A stretch of DNA of 64,000 nt from Nitrosomonas eutropha (GTDB lineage Bacteria; Pseudomonadota; Gammaproteobacteria; Burkholderiales; Nitrosomonadaceae): positions 124,001 to 188,000 of the forward strand of contig NZ_FPBL01000003.1 in the NCBI RefSeq assembly GCF_900116685.1. The letters run 5' to 3'. The notes below the pieces were generated by a model. It ran no database searches. It was not told the origin of the DNA and worked only from the letters and a program-made list of their open reading frames with translations. Of this stretch, positions 10,034 to 20,696 are shown one piece after another (the first letter of the stretch is position 1; each line of letters opens with the position of its first letter). A program made the translations under genes and the position numbers.

Positions 10034-12439
10034 TTATAATTTTTCCAGTTTTATTTCGCCAAACATCGTCCCCAGTCTGGATATTTGCGGGTGAGCACAT
10101 GCCAAACGAATACAATCATCAGGTAAATTATCATCCACAGAAATCGCTAACTGAATTTCCTCATTTTGTTGATTTATTCTGACTGTTTCACCAGCCAAAA
10201 TTCCAGCTTTATTGAGCAGGGCAGAAGAAGCAAACGCCATAGGCGGAGCAGCATCATGCGTTTTTTGCAAAGATATTGCACGCCTTACGATTGGATCAGC
10301 CTGATAAATTGGTATCTCACCAATCCTTTCTACCTCGCTACCTTTCTGATCGAAATCTTTAATAGAAAGTACATCCAGTGAATTATTCAGATTTTGTACA
10401 AATTCCTCTTTATCAGAAATAATTTCTGCACGAATCTGTTCTGATGAATCGTAATCAAACCCTTCCAGTTGCAGCAAATTTCCCAGTACACGCAATACTT
10501 TCCAAGCAGGGCGTGTTTCGCCAAGAGGAGATACCACACCCTGAAAACTCTGTATTCTTCCTTCGGTGTTAACAAAAGTACCAGATGTCTCCGTAAAAGG
10601 AGAGACAGGCAGAATAACATCCGCATAATCGGGAATGTTACCTTTATAACTATTCAAGGAGACCACAAACTCGGCGCGATTTATTACCTGCGATGCTCGG
10701 CGCGTATCATAACTATCTAACTCCGGCTCAAGATTCAATAGTATATAGGCGCTACAGGCAGACTCTTCTTCCGATACACCCAGCCCTAACATCTGCCCCG
10801 CGTTCAGGCCAGATTTCCTTGATTCAGTTTTATTTGCAGATTCCGCTCTGACATCCCACGGTACAACACCGACAGAATAGGCACCCACACTATTTGCAGC
10901 CTCTCCCAAAACACCGAATTTTGCTCCGGTTATTTCTGAAATAGCTTGTATCGCACTGAATAAGTCAGCATAGTGAGGATGATGCTGAGCAATATTGCCC
11001 AAAAAAACAGCGGATGGAGAATGTTCTATAAGGCTATTTGCCATTCCTCGTGCACTCTCTGAAATATTGATCTGCTTTACTGCAGATGCAATCTGCTCAG
11101 ATATGGGAATATTTTTAATTTCTGCAACTGCTTTAAGAACCTGTAATACCGCATTCAACATTGCTGATGGTGCAACAATAGTCTGATAAGCAAGCTTGGT
11201 AAATAGATCATCTCCAATTGGATTAATGACACTCAGCTGCGCACCTTGTTTTACTGCTTGACGTATCCGCTGAGCAAGCAGTGGATGATCTTTGCGTAAT
11301 GTACTGCCAATAATCAATATTGATTTCAGCTGTGAAACCTCAGCAATCTGTATCCCCAGCCACGGAACTCCCTGTGATATAACATCTGCACGAAAATTAG
11401 ATTGACGTACCCGATGATCAATATTATGACTACCCAATCTACGCATCAATTTTTGCAACAAATAGAGCTCTTCCAGAGTGCTATGAGCAGACCCCAAGGC
11501 ACCGATACTCTGCGCACCATACTTATTAATTACGTTTTTGATACCTTCTGCAGTAAAAGCTAATGCTTCTTGCCAGCCACAAGTTTGCCATTCCCCTGAT
11601 TTTCTGATCATTGGGATAGTCAAACGATCTCCGGAATTCAATCCCTCATAAGAAAAACGATCCTTATCCGACAGCCAACATTCATTGACAGCTTCATTCT
11701 CACGCGGCAATACCCGCATAACCCGATTATTCTTCACTTGTACAACCAGATTACTTCCCAATCCGCAATGTGGGCTAATTGATTTCCTGCGTGATAACTC
11801 CCAAGTTCTTGCTGAGTAACGAAAAGGCTTGCTGACCAGAGCTCCTACCGGACACAAATCAATTACATTACCCGATAGTTCTGAATCAACAGTTTTACCA
11901 ACAAATGTCAAAATCTCAGAGTGTTCTCCACGACCAGCCATCCCAAGTTCCATGATTCCGGCTATTTCCTGCCCAAAACGAACACATCGCGTGCAATGGA
12001 TACAGCGAGTCATATCCGTTGATATGAGTGGACCAAGATTTTTGTTGGTTACTGCTCGCTTGGCTTCCTGATAACGTGAACCACTTGAACCATATCCAAC
12101 AGCCAAATCCTGCAACTGACATTCACCTCCTTGATCACAGATAGGGCAGTCTAGTGGATGATTAATAAGCAGAAACTCCATTACGCCTTTCTGTGCTGTG
12201 ACAGCTTGCTGAGAGTGCGTTGAAACCTTCATCCCTTCAGAAACCGGTGTCGCACAAGCAGGAAGAGGTTTAGGTGCCTTCTCAACCTCAACCAAGCACA
12301 TCCGGCAATTGGCAGCTATTGACAGTTTTTTGTGATAACAAAAATGGGGGATGTATATCCCAACCTGCTTGGCAGCATCCATTACGGTACTGCCTTGTGC
12401 GACGGCTACCTGCTTGCCATCAATTTCAATATTAATCAT
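10034..12439 (-). CDS. nuoG: NADH-quinone oxidoreductase subunit G
   Basis: An 801-residue peripheral-arm subunit. The N-terminal ferredoxin-like domain holds [2Fe-2S] N1b (Cys34, 45, 48, 62). It is followed by the His94/Cys98/Cys101/Cys107 cluster and a third cluster formed by Cys146, 149, 152 and 196. A degenerate molybdopterin-oxidoreductase-like domain makes up the rest. The extra N7 cluster found in E. coli and Thermus is not apparent (only ISPHCGLG remains in that region). I prefer the ATG at 12437-12439 to a TTG two codons upstream. It follows nuoF by 61 bases. Confidence 0.96.
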   Translation of the reverse strand: MINIEIDGKQVAVAQGSTVMDAAKQVGIYIPHFCYHKKLSIAANCRMCLVEVEKAPKPLPACATPVSEGMKVSTHSQQAVTAQKGVMEFLLINHPLDCPICDQGGECQLQDLAVGYGSSGSRYQEAKRAVTNKNLGPLISTDMTRCIHCTRCVRFGQEIAGIMELGMAGRGEHSEILTFVGKTVDSELSGNVIDLCPVGALVSKPFRYSARTWELSRRKSISPHCGLGSNLVVQVKNNRVMRVLPRENEAVNECWLSDKDRFSYEGLNSGDRLTIPMIRKSGEWQTCGWQEALAFTAEGIKNVINKYGAQSIGALGSAHSTLEELYLLQKLMRRLGSHNIDHRVRQSNFRADVISQGVPWLGIQIAEVSQLKSILIIGSTLRKDHPLLAQRIRQAVKQGAQLSVINPIGDDLFTKLAYQTIVAPSAMLNAVLQVLKAVAEIKNIPISEQIASAVKQINISESARGMANSLIEHSPSAVFLGNIAQHHPHYADLFSAIQAISEITGAKFGVLGEAANSVGAYSVGVVPWDVRAESANKTESRKSGLNAGQMLGLGVSEEESACSAYILLNLEPELDSYDTRRASQVINRAEFVVSLNSYKGNIPDYADVILPVSPFTETSGTFVNTEGRIQSFQGVVSPLGETRPAWKVLRVLGNLLQLEGFDYDSSEQIRAEIISDKEEFVQNLNNSLDVLSIKDFDQKGSEVERIGEIPIYQADPIVRRAISLQKTHDAAPPMAFASSALLNKAGILAGETVRINQQNEEIQLAISVDDNLPDDCIRLACAHPQISRLGTMFGEIKLEKL

Positions 12440-12500
12440 TAGCAATAATTCCCAAGATTATCGGGAGTCGGATAAATACAGCACTAAAACCATAGTTCAC

Positions 12501-13778
12501 CTAGACCATGCACTTTTTATGCTCGATATGAAAAACAAATTCATCCCAAAAGTGGTGCAACATAGCTCGTACTGGCATCGCAGCAGCATCACCTAACGCA
12601 CAGATAGTTCTTCCCTGGATATTATCTGCAAGATTGTTGAGTACATCCAGATCTTCAATCCTTCCTTTACCATGCTCAATCCGATTGATGATCCTATAGA
12701 GCCACCCTGTCCCTTCTCGGCACGGGGTACATTGGCCACAAGATTCCTCATAATAGAAATAGGAAAGGCGTTCTAGTGCACGCACCATACAAGTAGTATC
12801 GTCCATAATAATGACTGCCCCCGAACCCAACATGGAACCTGCTTTTGCTATTGAATCATAATCCATATCTGTTTCCATCATGATGCTACCAGGTAAAACC
12901 GGCATTGATGAACCACCGGGGATACAACCTTTCAGTTTCCGCCCCTCACGCATCCCACCAGCAAGTTCCAGCAACTTTGAAAACGGAGTACCCATAGGTA
13001 CTTCATAGTTACCTGGTTTATTGACATGACCGGAAACCGAAAATATCTTGGTACCCCCATTATTCGGCTTGCCCAGCTGCAAGTAACATTCACCCCCATT
13101 ACGCATAATCCAGGGAACTGAGGCAAACGTTTCCGTATTGTTGATCGTAGTTGGTTTGCCATATAAGCCAAAATTAGCCGGAAACGGGGGCTTAAAGCGT
13201 GGTTGTCCCTTTTTACCTTCTATCGATTCTAATAGCGCGGTTTCTTCTCCGCATATATAGGCACCATATCCATGGTGATTGTAGAGTTGAAAAACAAATC
13301 CGGAACCAAGAATATTCTCCCCAAGAAACCCTGCCACATTGGCTTCCTCGACAGCCTCCTCCATTCGTTCGTAAACATCCCAGATTTCACCGTGCACATA
13401 GTTATACCCGGTCCGGATACCCATCGCATAGGCAGCAATCAACATACCCTCAATAAGGACATGTGGATTGTAACGCATGATATCGCGATCCTTGAACGTA
13501 CCCGGCTCCCCCTCATCAGAATTACAGACAAGATACTTCTCACCTGTATACTGCTTTGGCATAAAACTCCATTTCAAGCCCGTAGGAAAACCAGCACCGC
13601 CACGCCCACGCAGTGCAGATTTCTTTATTTCCTCAATTACAGCTTCCGGGGAGATTTTTTGCGAAAGTATTTTTTTTAGCGCAACATATCCGTCACGTTT
13701 TAAATAACTTTTTAACCGCCAATTATCCTGATCTGCAGTATCGACACCCGCCATAATGACTTGAGTAGGTTGAGTCAT
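12501..13778 (-). CDS. nuoF: NADH-quinone oxidoreductase subunit F, FMN/NADH-binding
   Basis: A 425-residue subunit that oxidises NADH with FMN and passes electrons to cluster N3. Visible are the FMN/NADH glycine-rich loop [13 protein letters not shown] (residues 58-70), the flavin-binding [14 protein letters not shown], and the [4Fe-4S] ligands Cys347, 350, 353 and 393 (CGQCTPC and TICALGD). Its ATG overlaps the TGA of nuoE in an ATGA arrangement, implying translational coupling of nuoE and nuoF, whose products form the NADH dehydrogenase module. Confidence 0.98.
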   Translation of the reverse strand: MTQPTQVIMAGVDTADQDNWRLKSYLKRDGYVALKKILSQKISPEAVIEEIKKSALRGRGGAGFPTGLKWSFMPKQYTGEKYLVCNSDEGEPGTFKDRDIMRYNPHVLIEGMLIAAYAMGIRTGYNYVHGEIWDVYERMEEAVEEANVAGFLGENILGSGFVFQLYNHHGYGAYICGEETALLESIEGKKGQPRFKPPFPANFGLYGKPTTINNTETFASVPWIMRNGGECYLQLGKPNNGGTKIFSVSGHVNKPGNYEVPMGTPFSKLLELAGGMREGRKLKGCIPGGSSMPVLPGSIMMETDMDYDSIAKAGSMLGSGAVIIMDDTTCMVRALERLSYFYYEESCGQCTPCREGTGWLYRIINRIEHGKGRIEDLDVLNNLADNIQGRTICALGDAAAMPVRAMLHHFWDEFVFHIEHKKCMV

Positions 13779-14263
13779 TTCTTTAATTCCTCAAGTAATT
13801 TGTCTATTTGATCCTCAGTCATAAAGCTGCACATACGCTTATTATTAACCAGAAGCACCGGCGCATCACCACAAGCCCCCATACACTCGCCTTCCTTGAG
13901 GGTAAACAATCCATCTACAGTTGTTTCATTGAACCCTATGCCGAGTTTCTTCTTAAGATAATCTACAGTCTGATTACTACCTGATAACGCACAAGGCAAA
14001 TTAGTACAAACAGTCAATTTGTATTTTCCAATCGGCTTCAGGTTATACATATTGTAAAAAGTAGCAACTTCATAGACAGCAATTGCAGGCATCTCTAAAT
14101 AGTCTGCAATAAAATCCATTGTTTCAGTTGCCAACCAACCTTTCTCATCTTGAGCAATAGCCAGTGCAGACATAACAGCTGACTGCTTCTTATCTGTGGG
14201 ATATTTAGCAATTTCCCGATCAATTTTTTTTAGAGCTTCTATGCTTAACATCAGCGAATTCAT
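13775..14263 (-). CDS. nuoE: NADH-quinone oxidoreductase subunit E, [2Fe-2S]
   Basis: A 162-residue thioredoxin-fold subunit that binds [2Fe-2S] cluster N1a through Cys86, 91, 127 and 131 (CTNLPC and CMGAC). It partners NuoF. Its start overlaps the nuoD stop by four bases (ATGA), and its own stop overlaps the nuoF start in the same way, so nuoD-nuoE-nuoF are translationally coupled. Length is normal. Confidence 0.97.
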   Translation of the reverse strand: MNSLMLSIEALKKIDREIAKYPTDKKQSAVMSALAIAQDEKGWLATETMDFIADYLEMPAIAVYEVATFYNMYNLKPIGKYKLTVCTNLPCALSGSNQTVDYLKKKLGIGFNETTVDGLFTLKEGECMGACGDAPVLLVNNKRMCSFMTEDQIDKLLEELKK

Positions 14264-15513
14264 CTATCTATTTCACCAAACACTATATCCTGGGTACCAA
14301 TAATTGCCACAAGATCGGCAATCATATGCCCCCGAGCCATCTCATCCATTGCGGCTAAATGCGCGAACCCGGGTGCACGTATTTTCAGTCGATAAGGCAT
14401 ATTGGCGCCATCCGAAATAATATAAATACCGAACTCACCTTTTGGATGCTCCACAGCAGCGTAGGCCTCCCCTCTCGGAACATGCATACCTTCCGTAAAC
14501 AATTTGAAATGATGAATCATTTCTTCCATATTTTGTTTCATGGACAGCCGTGGGGGTGGTGCAACTTTGAAGCTGCTGGTAATAACAGGGCCGGGATTTT
14601 TTCTCATCCAATCAATACACTGCTTAATTATGCGATTAGATTGGCGCATTTCTTCAATACGTACCAAGTAACGATCATAGCAATCGCCATTGACACCAAC
14701 CGGTATATCAAAATCCACCTGGTCATAAACTTCATAGGGTTGCTTTTTGCGTAAGTCCCACTCCACTCCGGATCCACGCAACATCGGCCCAGTAAATCCC
14801 AGAGCTTTAGCGCGATCAGGCGAAACCACGCCAATATCAACTAAACGTTGCTTCCAGATTCTATTGTCTGTCAGTAATGTCTCGTAATCATCCACGTAAC
14901 CCGGAAATCGATGAGTAAAGTCCTCAATAAAATCCAGCAAGGAGCCTTGCCGATTCTCATTACGCGTTGCCGTTGTCTTCTCATCGCGTATTGCTGATGA
15001 TCGATACTGCGGCATACTATCCGGCAGATCCCGATAAACCCCTCCTGGCCGATAATAGGCAGCATGTAACCGAGCGCCTGATACCGCCTCATAACAGTCC
15101 ATCAGATCTTCCCTTTCTCGAAAGGCATATAGAAAAACAGTCATTGCCCCAACATCCAGTGCATGGGCACCTAACCATAGTAAGTGATTGAGAATACGTG
15201 TTATTTCATCAAACATAACACGAATATATTGCGCTCTTATGGGCACATCAATTTGCAATAGCTTTTCAATCGCCATGACATACGCATGTTCATTGACCAT
15301 CATGGACACATAATCCAGACGATCCATATAAGGCACGGATTGTATATAGGTCTTATTCTCCGCGAGCTTCTCCGTAGCCCGATGAAGTAATCCGATATGT
15401 GGATCAGCGCGCCGAATAACCTCACCATCCAGCTCCATCACCAAGCGCAACACTCCATGCGCTGCAGGATGTTGCGGCCCAAAATTCATAGTGTAATTAC
15501 GAATTTCGGCCAT
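14260..15513 (-). CDS. nuoD: NADH-quinone oxidoreductase subunit D
   Basis: A 417-residue subunit related to the large subunit of [NiFe] hydrogenases, without metal ligands; it forms much of the quinone site together with NuoB. Hallmarks are [15 protein letters not shown] at the N-terminus (the quinone-site His region), [14 protein letters not shown], and [20 protein letters not shown] followed by DIVFGEIDR at the C-terminus. It is separate from nuoC, unlike the fused nuoCD of E. coli. A 57-base gap separates it from nuoC. Confidence 0.98.
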   Translation of the reverse strand: MAEIRNYTMNFGPQHPAAHGVLRLVMELDGEVIRRADPHIGLLHRATEKLAENKTYIQSVPYMDRLDYVSMMVNEHAYVMAIEKLLQIDVPIRAQYIRVMFDEITRILNHLLWLGAHALDVGAMTVFLYAFREREDLMDCYEAVSGARLHAAYYRPGGVYRDLPDSMPQYRSSAIRDEKTTATRNENRQGSLLDFIEDFTHRFPGYVDDYETLLTDNRIWKQRLVDIGVVSPDRAKALGFTGPMLRGSGVEWDLRKKQPYEVYDQVDFDIPVGVNGDCYDRYLVRIEEMRQSNRIIKQCIDWMRKNPGPVITSSFKVAPPPRLSMKQNMEEMIHHFKLFTEGMHVPRGEAYAAVEHPKGEFGIYIISDGANMPYRLKIRAPGFAHLAAMDEMARGHMIADLVAIIGTQDIVFGEIDR

Positions 15514-15570
15514 TTCACAAACACCCTTCCCAAAAACTTCGTGAGGATTGCTGATTACTCATAGAGCGTG

Positions 15571-16191
15571 TCATATTTCTTCCTTACCGTATTGTTCTTC
15601 GCGAATGATATATGGCGTAATTTCACGGGGCTCAATAGTAATAGGCTGATATATCACTCGCTTTTGATCTGGATCATATTGCATTTCCATATGTCCCGAC
15701 AATGGAAAATCCTTACGAAATGGATTTCCTATAAAACCATAATCTGTAAGAATTCTTCTTAAATCTGGATGATTATTAAAAACAATCCCGAACAGATCAA
15801 ATGCCTCCCGCTCATACCAATTAGCCGAAGGCCATATATATATCACTGAATCAAGCATGGGAAATTCATTATCTTCTACAAACACACGCAGCCGCAGCCT
15901 GTGATTATGCTTAACTGAAAGCAAGTGATACACCACAGCAAAGCGCTTGTCACCCCGTTTATATCCTGCATGCGTATTTGTCGTATATTCGCTGTAATCC
16001 ACACCACATAAATCAACTAACGTATCGAACACCAGATCGGTATGGTTTCTTAATGTTTCAGCGATACTCAGAAAATCTCGGGAATGAATTAAAATAGTCA
16101 GTTCCCCTAGCGCATGACTAATATCAGCCTGCTGATCACTCAGTATTTTCTGTAAATTTGCTGCAAGTTTATCTACGCGACTATCTGCCAT
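15571..16191 (-). CDS. nuoC: NADH-quinone oxidoreductase subunit C (30-kDa type)
   Basis: A 206-residue peripheral subunit with the family signature region [20 protein letters not shown] and the following [18 protein letters not shown]. It is a stand-alone 30-kDa-type subunit, not fused to NuoD. It starts 10 bases downstream of the nuoB stop. No cofactor is expected. Length is typical of betaproteobacteria. Confidence 0.97.
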   Translation of the reverse strand: MADSRVDKLAANLQKILSDQQADISHALGELTILIHSRDFLSIAETLRNHTDLVFDTLVDLCGVDYSEYTTNTHAGYKRGDKRFAVVYHLLSVKHNHRLRLRVFVEDNEFPMLDSVIYIWPSANWYEREAFDLFGIVFNNHPDLRRILTDYGFIGNPFRKDFPLSGHMEMQYDPDQKRVIYQPITIEPREITPYIIREEQYGKEEI

Positions 16192-16200
16192 TTTTATTCT

Positions 16201-16677
16201 CTAACGCGCGATTGTATTAGTACGCCAGATTTTATTCTGCAGTTGAATAATCCCATAAAGCAAAGCTTCTGCAGTAGGAGGACAACCCGGCACATAAATA
16301 TCAACAGGCACTATCCGATCACACCCCCGGACAACCGAATAGGAATAGTGATAATATCCACCACCATTTGCACAAGATCCCATAGAAATCACCCAACGAG
16401 GTTCGGCCATTTGATCGTAAACCTTGCGCAAAGCTGGCGCCATTTTATTGCATAGCGTACCCGCAACGATCATGACATCTGACTGACGAGGACTCGGGCG
16501 AAAAACAATCCCGAATCGATCCAAGTCATAGCGGGATGCACCGGTTTGCATCATCTCAACTGCGCAACAAGCTAGCCCAAATGTCATAGGCCACATTGAG
16601 CCTGTGCGCCCCCAATTAATCAAGGAATCAAGGTTTGTAGTAACAAATCCTTTGTCTAATGCACCCTCAATACCCAT
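16201..16677 (-). CDS. nuoB: NADH-quinone oxidoreductase subunit B, cluster N2
   Basis: A 158-residue subunit that binds the terminal [4Fe-4S] cluster N2 and reduces quinone. The ligands are the adjacent pair Cys37-Cys38 ([10 protein letters not shown]), Cys102 ([10 protein letters not shown]) and Cys132 ([11 protein letters not shown]). The [17 protein letters not shown] segment is also conserved. It begins three bases after the nuoA stop. Nothing is unusual. Confidence 0.98.
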   Translation of the reverse strand: MGIEGALDKGFVTTNLDSLINWGRTGSMWPMTFGLACCAVEMMQTGASRYDLDRFGIVFRPSPRQSDVMIVAGTLCNKMAPALRKVYDQMAEPRWVISMGSCANGGGYYHYSYSVVRGCDRIVPVDIYVPGCPPTAEALLYGIIQLQNKIWRTNTIAR

Positions 16678-16680
16678 TAT

Positions 16681-17049
16681 TTAATCCCATTCCAAAGCAC
16701 CCTTAGCCCACTCGTAAATAAAGCCAACGACGAGCAACCCAAGAAATACTAGCATCGCAACAAAACCAAACAATCCCACTTCTTTCAACGCTACTGCCCA
16801 AGGAAATAAAAAAGCTATTTCTAAATCAAATAAAATAAATAGGATTGCAATTAAATAGTAGCGCACGTCAAATTTCATGCGCGCATCCTCAAATGCACCA
16901 AACCCACACTCATAGGTTGATAATTTCTCAGCATCCGGCTTGTTTGGCGCAAGCAACCAACCCGCTACCAAACATAACGTACCAACTAGCAGACCCACCA
17001 AAATAAACAATAAAATAGGAAAATAATTTCCAAGCATGGTATCCAGCAT
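16681..17049 (-). CDS. nuoA: NADH-quinone oxidoreductase subunit A
   Basis: A 122-residue, three-helix membrane subunit and the first gene of the nuo block. It contains [24 protein letters not shown] (shown here only by its key residues: Cys in the YECG loop, then the DVRYY start of helix 2) and [13 protein letters not shown], both typical of NuoA. The ATG at 17049 has AAGGA about ten bases upstream; an alternative ATG at 17037 would remove four residues. It is preceded by tRNA-Leu with about 70 AT-rich bases between, in which no convincing promoter stands out. Confidence 0.96.
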   Translation of the reverse strand: MLDTMLGNYFPILLFILVGLLVGTLCLVAGWLLAPNKPDAEKLSTYECGFGAFEDARMKFDVRYYLIAILFILFDLEIAFLFPWAVALKEVGLFGFVAMLVFLGLLVVGFIYEWAKGALEWD

Positions 17050-17121
17050 CTCCAGTATCCTTACTAAACCATGGAAATAAAATTAATTTGTACCTAATTT
17101 CTATTTATAAATCTACTCACC

Positions 17122-17206
17122 TGGTGCCGACGGCGAGAGTCGAACTCGCACAGCTTTCGCCACCGCCCCCTCAAGACGGCGTGTCTACCAATTCCACCAC
17201 GTCGGC
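17122..17206 (-). tRNA. tRNA-Leu (anticodon GAG)
   Basis: The minus-strand sequence folds as a type II (long variable arm) tRNA. The acceptor GCCGACG pairs with CGTCGGC, the discriminator is A and CCA is encoded. The anticodon stem CCGTC/GGCGG encloses the loop TTGAGGG with anticodon GAG at 17170-17172, reading CUC/CUU. The T-arm contains TTCGACTC. It lies between secG and nuoA, where betaproteobacteria commonly keep a tRNA-Leu, and is probably processed from the tpiA-secG-nuo transcript. Confidence 0.97.
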
Positions 17207-17245
17207 GAGTAACCTTATCTAATTTTTTATACAAAAAACACAAGT

Positions 17246-17611
17246 TTACTCCGGAATTTCGCCAGCTCTTGATGCAGGATCAGCCTCATTTTTCGCACCT
17301 GAACTTTCAATATTTCCGGTCGAATCAGTCGCCCTATCCGACTCCATCTCCAGTTTTTGCATGATACTTCCTTCGTCTTTATCACTATTTGAGTAATAAG
17401 TTAGCGTCAGACTGGTAACAAAAAAAACAGTAGCTCCCAATGCAGTCATCCTGCTTAAAAAATTAGCAGATCCACTAGCACCAAATAAACTCCCGGAAGA
17501 ACCACCTCCAAACGCTGCCCCCATATCTGCGCCCTTTCCCTGTTGCAACAAAACCAAAACAACAACAACTACCGCTGCAATGATATGTACTGACCAAATG
17601 AGTGTTTCCAC
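17246..17611 (-). CDS. secG: Protein-export membrane protein SecG
   Basis: A 121-residue inner-membrane component of the SecYEG translocon. It has two transmembrane helices ([20 protein letters not shown] at the N-terminus and [19 protein letters not shown]) linked by the glycine-rich loop [20 protein letters not shown], which is diagnostic for SecG. The C-terminal tail is hydrophilic and variable. It lies 18 bases after tpiA and upstream of tRNA-Leu, the usual tpiA-secG arrangement. Confidence 0.96.
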   Translation of the reverse strand: METLIWSVHIIAAVVVVVLVLLQQGKGADMGAAFGGGSSGSLFGASGSANFLSRMTALGATVFFVTSLTLTYYSNSDKDEGSIMQKLEMESDRATDSTGNIESSGAKNEADPASRAGEIPE

Positions 17612-17629
17612 AATATGCTTTACCCCCGT

Positions 17630-18388
17630 TCAACTTTGCGCTGCGAAACAAATTGAAATGAACTCTGCAGCAACCAATGAAGCTCCTCCAATCAACCCTC
17701 CGTCAATATCAGGCATCGCGAATAATTCAGGCGCATTATTTGCTTTTACACTTCCGCCATAAACTATCTGAACATCTGCTGCAATCTCGCTGTTATGAGC
17801 CGCTATTCGACTCCTTACAAATGCATGAACATCTTGCGCCTGCTGGGGTGTAGCAGTTTTCCCTGTACCAATTGCCCATACCGGCTCATATGCAATAACC
17901 GAATGTTTTATCGCATCAGCACCTACCAAGCCAATCACCGCATCAAGCTGCATAGCTATAACTTGCTCAGTGTCATTTGCCTCACGTTGCGCCAGCGTTT
18001 CACCAACACATAGTATTGGTATTAGCGATTGCTCCTGGGCGGAGCGAAATTTCTCCGCAACCACCTGATTATCTTCACCGTATAGCGTCCGCCGCTCCGA
18101 ATGGCCCACAATTACATAACAACAACCAAAATCGGCCAGCATACCTGCCGACACCTCTCCGGTATAAGCACCTTGATGATACTGACTAACATCCTGCCCC
18201 CCCCATGCTACATGAGTGCCCTTCAACACCGACTGCGCTTGCGCCAAATAGGGATAAGGCACACATACTGCACAGGACGCATTCTGCAATGACGGGATAC
18301 CCAAAACAATTGCATCAAGCAATTCTTGATTTTGAACTAAATTGCCATGCATTTTCCAGTTTCCCGCCACAAACCCCGTACGCGCCAT
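17630..18388 (-). CDS. tpiA: Triosephosphate isomerase
   Basis: A 252-residue glycolytic/Calvin-cycle enzyme interconverting dihydroxyacetone phosphate and glyceraldehyde 3-phosphate in the cytosol. The catalytic residues are in place: Asn10 and Lys12 (GNWKMHG), electrophilic His96 (VGHSERR), the base Glu168 (AYEPVWAIGTG) and the following phosphate-gripping loop 6. The segment encoding AWGGQD contains a run of eight G on the coding strand. It is the first gene of the long minus-strand tpiA-secG-tRNA-nuo block and has its own good promoter at 18425-18453. Confidence 0.97.
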   Translation of the reverse strand: MARTGFVAGNWKMHGNLVQNQELLDAIVLGIPSLQNASCAVCVPYPYLAQAQSVLKGTHVAWGGQDVSQYHQGAYTGEVSAGMLADFGCCYVIVGHSERRTLYGEDNQVVAEKFRSAQEQSLIPILCVGETLAQREANDTEQVIAMQLDAVIGLVGADAIKHSVIAYEPVWAIGTGKTATPQQAQDVHAFVRSRIAAHNSEIAADVQIVYGGSVKANNAPELFAMPDIDGGLIGGASLVAAEFISICFAAQS

Positions 18389-18424
18389 CCCGTCCTCTCA
18401 GCTTTAAATCCACAAAACCCAAGG

Positions 18425-18453
18425 ATGCTACCTGCGAAACCGGATCGCGTCAA
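18425..18453 (-). promoter_or_regulatory. Sigma-70-type promoter of tpiA
   Basis: On the minus strand TTGACG (18448-18453) and TAGCAT (18425-18430) are separated by exactly 17 bases. Transcription would start near 18418, about 30 bases before the tpiA ATG, whose ribosome binding site resembles GAGAGGA. It is the best promoter seen upstream of the nuo block. The motif is seen in the sequence; activity is inferred. Confidence 0.65.
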
Positions 18454-18506
18454 TGCCCGCGTTTCTCAACCAAATGGGGGATTATTGAGATCGAATTGGC
18501 CCTGAT

Positions 18507-18535
18507 TTGCTGCACCTTAAGGTAAAATATATTAA
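18507..18535 (+). promoter_or_regulatory. Sigma-70-type promoter of gpmA
   Basis: TTGCTG (18507-18512) and TATTAA (18530-18535) are 17 bases apart on the plus strand. It lies back to back with the tpiA promoter, with about 54 bases between the two -35 elements, so the two glycolytic genes share a divergent control region. Confidence 0.55.
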
Positions 18536-18586
18536 AATGCAAAAGCTATTTATACGTTATTTCCTCCCCGCTCAACTAAGGTCGAC

Positions 18587-19336
18587 ATGAAAAAACTTGT
18601 TCTCCTGCGACATGGAGAAAGCATCTGGAATCAGGAAAATCGCTTTACAGGGTGGACTGATGTTGATTTGACACCCAAAGGGTTCAAAGAAGCCAGAAAT
18701 GCCGGAAGACTACTTCGCGAAAATGGCTTTACCTTCGACATTGCGCATACATCGCTACTCAAACGGGCAATCCGCACACTGTGGATTGCGTTGGACGAAA
18801 TGGATCAGATGTGGATTCCGATCGAACTTAACTGGCGGCTCAATGAACGTCATTATGGCGCATTGCAAGGCTTGAACAAAGCAGAAACAGCCAATGAGTA
18901 TGGCGATGAACAAGTACTTATATGGCGACGCAGTTATGACACTCGCCCTCCCTCCATCGCAATCGAAGATAAGCGCTACCCTGGTTTTGACATGCGCTAT
19001 CGCGACCTTCCCTCCGATGATATTCCGGTTGCTGAAAGTCTCAAGGATACTGTGGCAAGATTTCTTCCCTACTGGAATCAATCAATTGCTCCGCAAATTA
19101 AAGCAGAAAAAAAAGTGATTATCGCCGCTCACGGGAATTCGCTACGTGCTCTGATTAAACATCTCGACAATATCTCAGATCAAGATATTCTGAACTGTAA
19201 TATACCAACAGGAATTCCTCTGGTTTATGAGTTGGATGACAACCTGAAACCATTAACGAACTACTACTTGGGTGATGCCAGTGTAATTGGGGAGGCAATA
19301 TCGGCTGTCGCGAATCAGGGCAAAGCCGGAGCTTGA
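18587..19336 (+). CDS. gpmA: 2,3-bisphosphoglycerate-dependent phosphoglycerate mutase
   Basis: A 249-residue glycolytic enzyme interconverting 3- and 2-phosphoglycerate through a phosphohistidine. The phosphate-acceptor motif LLRHGES (His9) is followed by [31 protein letters not shown] carries the acid/base Glu and the second catalytic His is in [10 protein letters not shown]. Length is normal for dPGM. It is divergent from tpiA and preceded by AAGG. Its TGA overlaps the ATG of the envC-like gene by one base. Confidence 0.97.
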   Translation: MKKLVLLRHGESIWNQENRFTGWTDVDLTPKGFKEARNAGRLLRENGFTFDIAHTSLLKRAIRTLWIALDEMDQMWIPIELNWRLNERHYGALQGLNKAETANEYGDEQVLIWRRSYDTRPPSIAIEDKRYPGFDMRYRDLPSDDIPVAESLKDTVARFLPYWNQSIAPQIKAEKKVIIAAHGNSLRALIKHLDNISDQDILNCNIPTGIPLVYELDDNLKPLTNYYLGDASVIGEAISAVANQGKAGA

Positions 19337-20616
19337 TGTTTGCTGGTTTCATTACAGATTTCACATCAGCACCACATTATTTTCCGGGGAAAGGGAAGAT
19401 ATTGCCCAAGGCTGTCTATCTTCTGCTTTTGATAAATATATTTTCATCTCCTCTACTGTATGCAATTCCTCAAACCAATCGGGACAATCAAAAGCAGCTG
19501 CATGATCTGCGCACTCGTATCGACATCCTGCAAAAAGACCTGACTGATAAAGAATCTTCCAAGATCAGAGCTGCTGATGCACTTCGTGATTCCGAACGCT
19601 TAATAAGCGATCTGCACAATAAACTTTCTCAGCTTACGCACCAACAAAAAAACGCACAAGACAAGCTTGCCCGCTTACAAAACAAATCAGCACAACTCCA
19701 AGACAAAGCCAGCGCTGGACAAACGCAGTTTGGAAAGCTGATTTATTATCAGCACCTGACAAAGCACAGAGAATATTTACAATTATTATTCAAGCAACAA
19801 GATCCTGACAAAGCTACTCGTAACTTTTACTACTATAGATACATAGCACAAGCACGCTCCAACAATATCGATAATTTACGTAACCAGTTGGCTGATCTGG
19901 ATACACTGGCTCATGCAAGCCGCATTCAAAATCAATCTCTTGAACAAATCCGGAACGAGCAGCTTTATCAAAAGCAACAACTTGAACTAGAGAAAAACCG
20001 ACGATCAGAAATCCTCGCATCACTCTCCAAAGAGGTTTCTCGTCAGCAAAAAAAAATTGACGAACTGAAACAAGATGAACAGCGTCTTTCCAAACTGATT
20101 GAGAAGCTCAATAAACAGCTTGCTCGTAAAAAAAGCGCTCCCATAAAATCAAACAGTAAAAATAATAAATCTGCATTACGTAATAACAAATTACCAGATG
20201 CTATTGAACAAAAGGGTTCTTTTGCTGCACTAAAGGGGAAATTGCGACTACCCGTCCGGGGAGAGCTGACTAACCACTTTGGCAGCCCGCGCGAAAACGG
20301 TGGTATAAAATGGCAAGGATTGTTTATACGCTCTTCAGGAGGCAATGAAGTCAAGGCCATCGCAAGTGGGGAAGTTATATTCTCCGACTGGCTGCGAGGG
20401 TTTGGAAATTTAATGATTCTGGATCATGGTAACCATTACATGAGCCTATACGGCAACAATGAAGCGATTTACAAACGGGTGGGCAATAAAGTTAAAAGTG
20501 GTGATACGATAGCAATAGTCGGTAACAGTGGCGGAAATGCTGAATCAGGCTTGTATTTCGAACTCAGATATCAAGGCAAGCCTTTTGATCCACTGAGCTG
20601 GGTAAAAATAGAATAG
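19336..20616 (+). CDS. envC: Murein hydrolase activator EnvC-like, coiled coil plus degenerate LytM (M23) domain
   Basis: A 426-residue exported protein. A hydrophobic segment (YLLLLINIFSSPLLYA, about residues 28-43) acts as signal peptide or anchor. A long Gln/Lys/Glu-rich coiled coil (about 50-270) follows, then a basic linker and a C-terminal LytM/peptidase-M23 fold (about 300-426). The zinc-site motifs of active M23 enzymes are lost: the first motif reads KWQGLFI rather than HxGxD, and the second LYFELRY lacks HxH. This is the pattern of EnvC/NlpD-type activators of cell-division amidases. The start is an ATG in TGATG overlap with the gpmA stop, implying coupling. ctpA follows after 80 bases. 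Confidence 0.85.
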   Translation: MFAGFITDFTSAPHYFPGKGKILPKAVYLLLLINIFSSPLLYAIPQTNRDNQKQLHDLRTRIDILQKDLTDKESSKIRAADALRDSERLISDLHNKLSQLTHQQKNAQDKLARLQNKSAQLQDKASAGQTQFGKLIYYQHLTKHREYLQLLFKQQDPDKATRNFYYYRYIAQARSNNIDNLRNQLADLDTLAHASRIQNQSLEQIRNEQLYQKQQLELEKNRRSEILASLSKEVSRQQKKIDELKQDEQRLSKLIEKLNKQLARKKSAPIKSNSKNNKSALRNNKLPDAIEQKGSFAALKGKLRLPVRGELTNHFGSPRENGGIKWQGLFIRSSGGNEVKAIASGEVIFSDWLRGFGNLMILDHGNHYMSLYGNNEAIYKRVGNKVKSGDTIAIVGNSGGNAESGLYFELRYQGKPFDPLSWVKIE

Positions 20617-20696
20617 CTTCAAAAAGCTGATATTAAATATTTTTAATAAGTACATACAAATTCTTCCGAAAAGATAAGGGGCAGAACAAATACACC

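Noticed and set aside
18197..18204. Run of eight G in tpiA as a phase-variation tract
   Set aside because: tpiA is a housekeeping gene and the run follows from a Trp-Gly-Gly codon series; no reason to expect switching.
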